From Brucella daejeonensis (GTDB lineage Bacteria > Pseudomonadota > Alphaproteobacteria > Rhizobiales > Rhizobiaceae), in assembly GCF_014199265.1 (NCBI RefSeq), contig NZ_JACIJG010000022.1, positions 1-54,123 on the forward strand: a DNA stretch of 54,123 nucleotides. The letters are read 5' to 3'. The notes below the pieces were generated by a model, which was not told the origin of the DNA, did no database searches, and saw only the letters and a program-made list of their open reading frames with translations. Below, one piece after another: positions 52,357-54,123 of this stretch (position 1 is its first letter; every line of letters starts with the position of its first letter). A program made the translations under genes and the position numbers.

Positions 52357-52788
52357 CTAATCCGATAGCGAGACGATCTCCAGCGCCTTGCGGTCGGCCA
52401 ATGTGCGATGATCGAGCACACTCGCTATGGCCTCGCGGACATCCAGCATCACATGGCGCACTTCGCATTCGTCTTCATCGCAATCGTCGCAGGGGCGGTA
52501 ATCCGTCTTGCTGGCGCAGGCGATGGGGGCGAGCGCCCCGTCGAGCGCGCGGATGATATTGCCGATGGCGATTTCATTGGCGGGGCGCGCAAGACAGAAG
52601 CCGCCGCCCTTGCCCTTGCGGCTCAACACGAAGCCCGCATTGCGAAGCTCGGTGAAGATATTGTCGAGGAACTTGCGCGGTATATGGTGTTTTTCGGCAA
52701 TCTCGCTGGCCGAAACCAACTGTCCATCGGCTATGCCCGCCAGATGCACCATGGCTTTCAGGCCGTATTTGCCCTTTTTGGTCAGCAT
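52357..52788 (-). CDS. Rrf2-family transcriptional regulator
   Basis: 143 aa. Winged helix MLTKKGKYGLKAMVHLAGIADGQLVSASEIAEKHHIPRKFLDNIFTELRNAGFVLSRKGKGGGF. The cysteines C91, C100, C103 and C108 (CASKTDYRPCDDCDEDEC) may bind an Fe-S cluster, with spacing unlike classical IscR. It may sense iron, redox state or nitric oxide. It converges on the zinc GTPase and stands alone after the kinase gene (151 bp). Confidence 0.88.
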   Translation of the reverse strand: MLTKKGKYGLKAMVHLAGIADGQLVSASEIAEKHHIPRKFLDNIFTELRNAGFVLSRKGKGGGFCLARPANEIAIGNIIRALDGALAPIACASKTDYRPCDDCDEDECEVRHVMLDVREAIASVLDHRTLADRKALEIVSLSD

Positions 52789-52939
52789 GCCACCCCTGTG
52801 GGCATTTCCTCATGGAACGAAAGCGATCCTCCGTCCGGAAATGCATGTAGAGAACACTCAACTCCCGCCGCCGGGATCAGCCGGCGCCGTTCGGTTTTCA
52901 GCACATATCCGCTTGGTAAACGTGCCCGTATCGATGAAA

Positions 52940-53860
52940 TTAGGAGGTAAAGCGCGTTGCGACAAGTCTTTTTGCCGTTCGCGATTCATCCGGGCCGTTC
53001 GCGGCGAGCGCCAGCGAAAGCGCGCCGGTCAGGGCGTCGCCGAGCGCCGGTCTGTAAAGCGCCTGGTGCGGCAGGAAAGGAAGTGCAGCATAGGATGCGG
53101 CAAGCCCGCCCGCAAGGCTGAACCGGCCGAGCTTTTCCACGCCGAGACGGTCGAGGCCGCGGGCGACATGAGCGCAGGCGCGTTGCAGGACGGCGATGCC
53201 GAGTGCATCGCCCTTTTGCGCATGATCGAAGACGAGCGGTGCAAAGGCGGCATAATCCGCCGCCGTGGCCGTGCGCGAGAAGGCAACGATCCGGCGCGTG
53301 TCTCCGCCAAAACCTGCCATGACAGCTTCGACAAGTTTCGTATGTCCAGCCATGCCGTCGAGCGCCAGCAGCGTTTCCTCCAGCACTTCACGTCCAAGCC
53401 GGGCCCCACCGGCATGATCGCTCAACATGAAGCCGCGTCCGCCGACGATCTCGAACGCCTCGTGCTCCCTTCGAACGAAGACCGAACCGGTGCCGAGAAT
53501 GACGATTGCGCCGTTTTCGTTGCCGAGCGCGCCCTGTAGCGCCGTGACGGCATCCGAGACGATCTCGGTGGGGCCGAAGGGGAGGTGGTGATGCAGGCTG
53601 TCCCTGTCGGCAAGCGAGTTCGCGCCTGCGAGGCCCAGCACGGCCCGGCTTCGGCGCAGTTGTGAGACATCCAGCCCGGCCTCGCCCGCCGCCCTTGTCG
53701 CGGCCTGCGCGATATTCTCCAGCGCCGTCGCCCTGTCCGCGCCGATATTGGCCGGGCCGCTCAAGCCCCTGCCGATGATAGTGCCGGCACCATCGGCAAG
53801 CAGGGCGCGGCAACCGGTGCCGCCGCCGTCAACGGCGATAATATAGGGCATGTGCTTCAT
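52940..53860 (-). CDS. N-acetylglucosamine kinase-type protein (BadF/BadG/BcrA/BcrD ATPase family)
   Basis: 306 aa. ATP-binding phosphate motif AVDGGGTGCRALLAD at the N-terminus. Further family motifs: GLAGANS, EIVSDAVTALQGALGNENGAIVILGTGSVF, and LSDHAGGARLGREVLEETL. The C-terminal part is SLAGGLAASYAALPFL. It probably phosphorylates N-acetylglucosamine or a related amino sugar from cell-wall recycling. GAGG precedes the ATG. Gene order does not identify the substrate. Confidence 0.85.
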   Translation of the reverse strand: MKHMPYIIAVDGGGTGCRALLADGAGTIIGRGLSGPANIGADRATALENIAQAATRAAGEAGLDVSQLRRSRAVLGLAGANSLADRDSLHHHLPFGPTEIVSDAVTALQGALGNENGAIVILGTGSVFVRREHEAFEIVGGRGFMLSDHAGGARLGREVLEETLLALDGMAGHTKLVEAVMAGFGGDTRRIVAFSRTATAADYAAFAPLVFDHAQKGDALGIAVLQRACAHVARGLDRLGVEKLGRFSLAGGLAASYAALPFLPHQALYRPALGDALTGALSLALAANGPDESRTAKRLVATRFTS

Positions 53861-54010
53861 AGAGTGGCCTCGGAAGGGCAGGCAGCGAAGGGGCGACCGT
53901 CATCAAACTGTCGCATTCGTTCGAATCGACGATTCCCGGCGGTTGAAATCCGGTTAAAAAGGACCATATTGTCTGTGGAAAGAAAAATCCTGATTTTTTG
54001 AAAAACTGCG

Positions 54011-54040
54011 TTGACAGTTTTGATTGGTGGGGTCTATATG
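54011..54040 (+). promoter_or_regulatory. Strong sigma-70-type promoter, probably of an rRNA operon
   Basis: TTGACA (54011-54016), 18-bp spacer, TATATG (54035-54040), followed by GCGCC. A T-rich upstream element (CTGATTTTTTG) precedes it. A second GGTTGACT lies at 54108. Such an arrangement with a GC-rich discriminator is typical of ribosomal RNA promoters in this group, but the transcript lies outside the window. Confidence 0.5.
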
Positions 54041-54123
54041 GCGCCACAACGAGGGCGGCGACGCTGCTAGCGGCAGGTTGCTTCGTCCTTGAGTTCTGGT
54101 GAAAGCGGTTGACTTTGGGTTGG

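Noticed and set aside
50915..52468. Minus-strand ORF of 517 codons over the zinc GTPase
   Set aside because: The GTPase has full Walker A and GCICC motifs in the plus frame; the antisense peptide has no family features.
1..54123. Insertion sequences with transposase genes, prophage or tRNA genes
   Set aside because: No transposase, integrase or phage protein motif was seen in the reading frames, and I found no convincing tRNA cloverleaf by eye; a tRNA scan would be decisive.

Overview
The window looks like one replicon segment of a Brucella/Ochrobactrum-type alphaproteobacterium (Hyphomicrobiales). The evidence is: high-GC coding sequence; rhizobial-style flagellar genes (motE, motC, flaF, flbT, DUF1217); an FtcR/Rem-type flagellar regulator; a LuxR protein that matches Brucella VjbR closely from memory but not identically; and many short palindromic elements resembling the Brucella Bru-RS repeats. 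All flagellar frames are open, so a motile Ochrobactrum-like (environmental Brucella sensu lato) strain is more likely than a classical pathogenic Brucella. This is inference from remembered families; no database was searched.

Layout. 1-1.9 kb: palindromic repeat, then gnd. 1.9-6.0 kb (minus): four-gene ABC importer of the Fe3+/polyamine type. 6.3-10.2 kb: an emrA-emrB efflux pair divergent from a tetR-type regulator, with two clear palindromic operators between them. 10.4-11.8 kb: vjbR-like LuxR regulator and an unknown gene. 11.8-46.7 kb: a nearly continuous flagellar locus. Its minus arm is motA-fliM-orf-fliN-fliG-flhB. Its plus arm is DUF1217-flgF-fliI-orf / flgB-flgC-fliE-flgG-flgA-flgI-motE-flgH-fliL-fliP / flagellin / fliF-fliH-like-motB-motC-fliK-lytic transglycosylase / ftcR / flgE-flgK-flgL-flaF-flbT-flgD-fliQ-flhA-fliR-fliJ-like-flgJ-like-flgN-like-orf. 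46.9-52.3 kb: PilZ protein, then a zinc module (znuA divergent from znuC-znuB-zur, and a COG0523 zinc GTPase preceded by a coupled 33-codon ORF). 52.3-53.9 kb: Rrf2 regulator and an N-acetylglucosamine kinase-type gene. The right edge holds a strong rRNA-type promoter.

How the parts work together. The locus encodes the MS/C rings, most of the export gate, rod, hook, P and L rings, motor (MotA/B with periplasmic MotC and its chaperone MotE), one short flagellin and its post-transcriptional regulators FlaF/FlbT. No chemotaxis genes, fliA/flgM, fliD or fliS are seen. A perfect CtrA-type box (TTAA-N7-TTAAC) lies upstream of ftcR and a near match upstream of flagellin, suggesting cell-cycle input.

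The most unusual feature is the amount of repeat DNA inside the flagellar operons. A 144-bp palindromic element sits exactly at the flgA-flgI junction and appears to have split the flgI start codon while keeping the frame open. Three different palindromic elements are packed between fliQ and flhA. Two G-rich octamer arrays of opposite polarity lie before flgB. A five-unit 56-57 bp array lies before fliR. I found no clearly novel enzymatic or defence system; the best leads are these repeats, several conserved-looking uncharacterised proteins inside flagellar operons, and the coupled leader ORF before the zinc GTPase.
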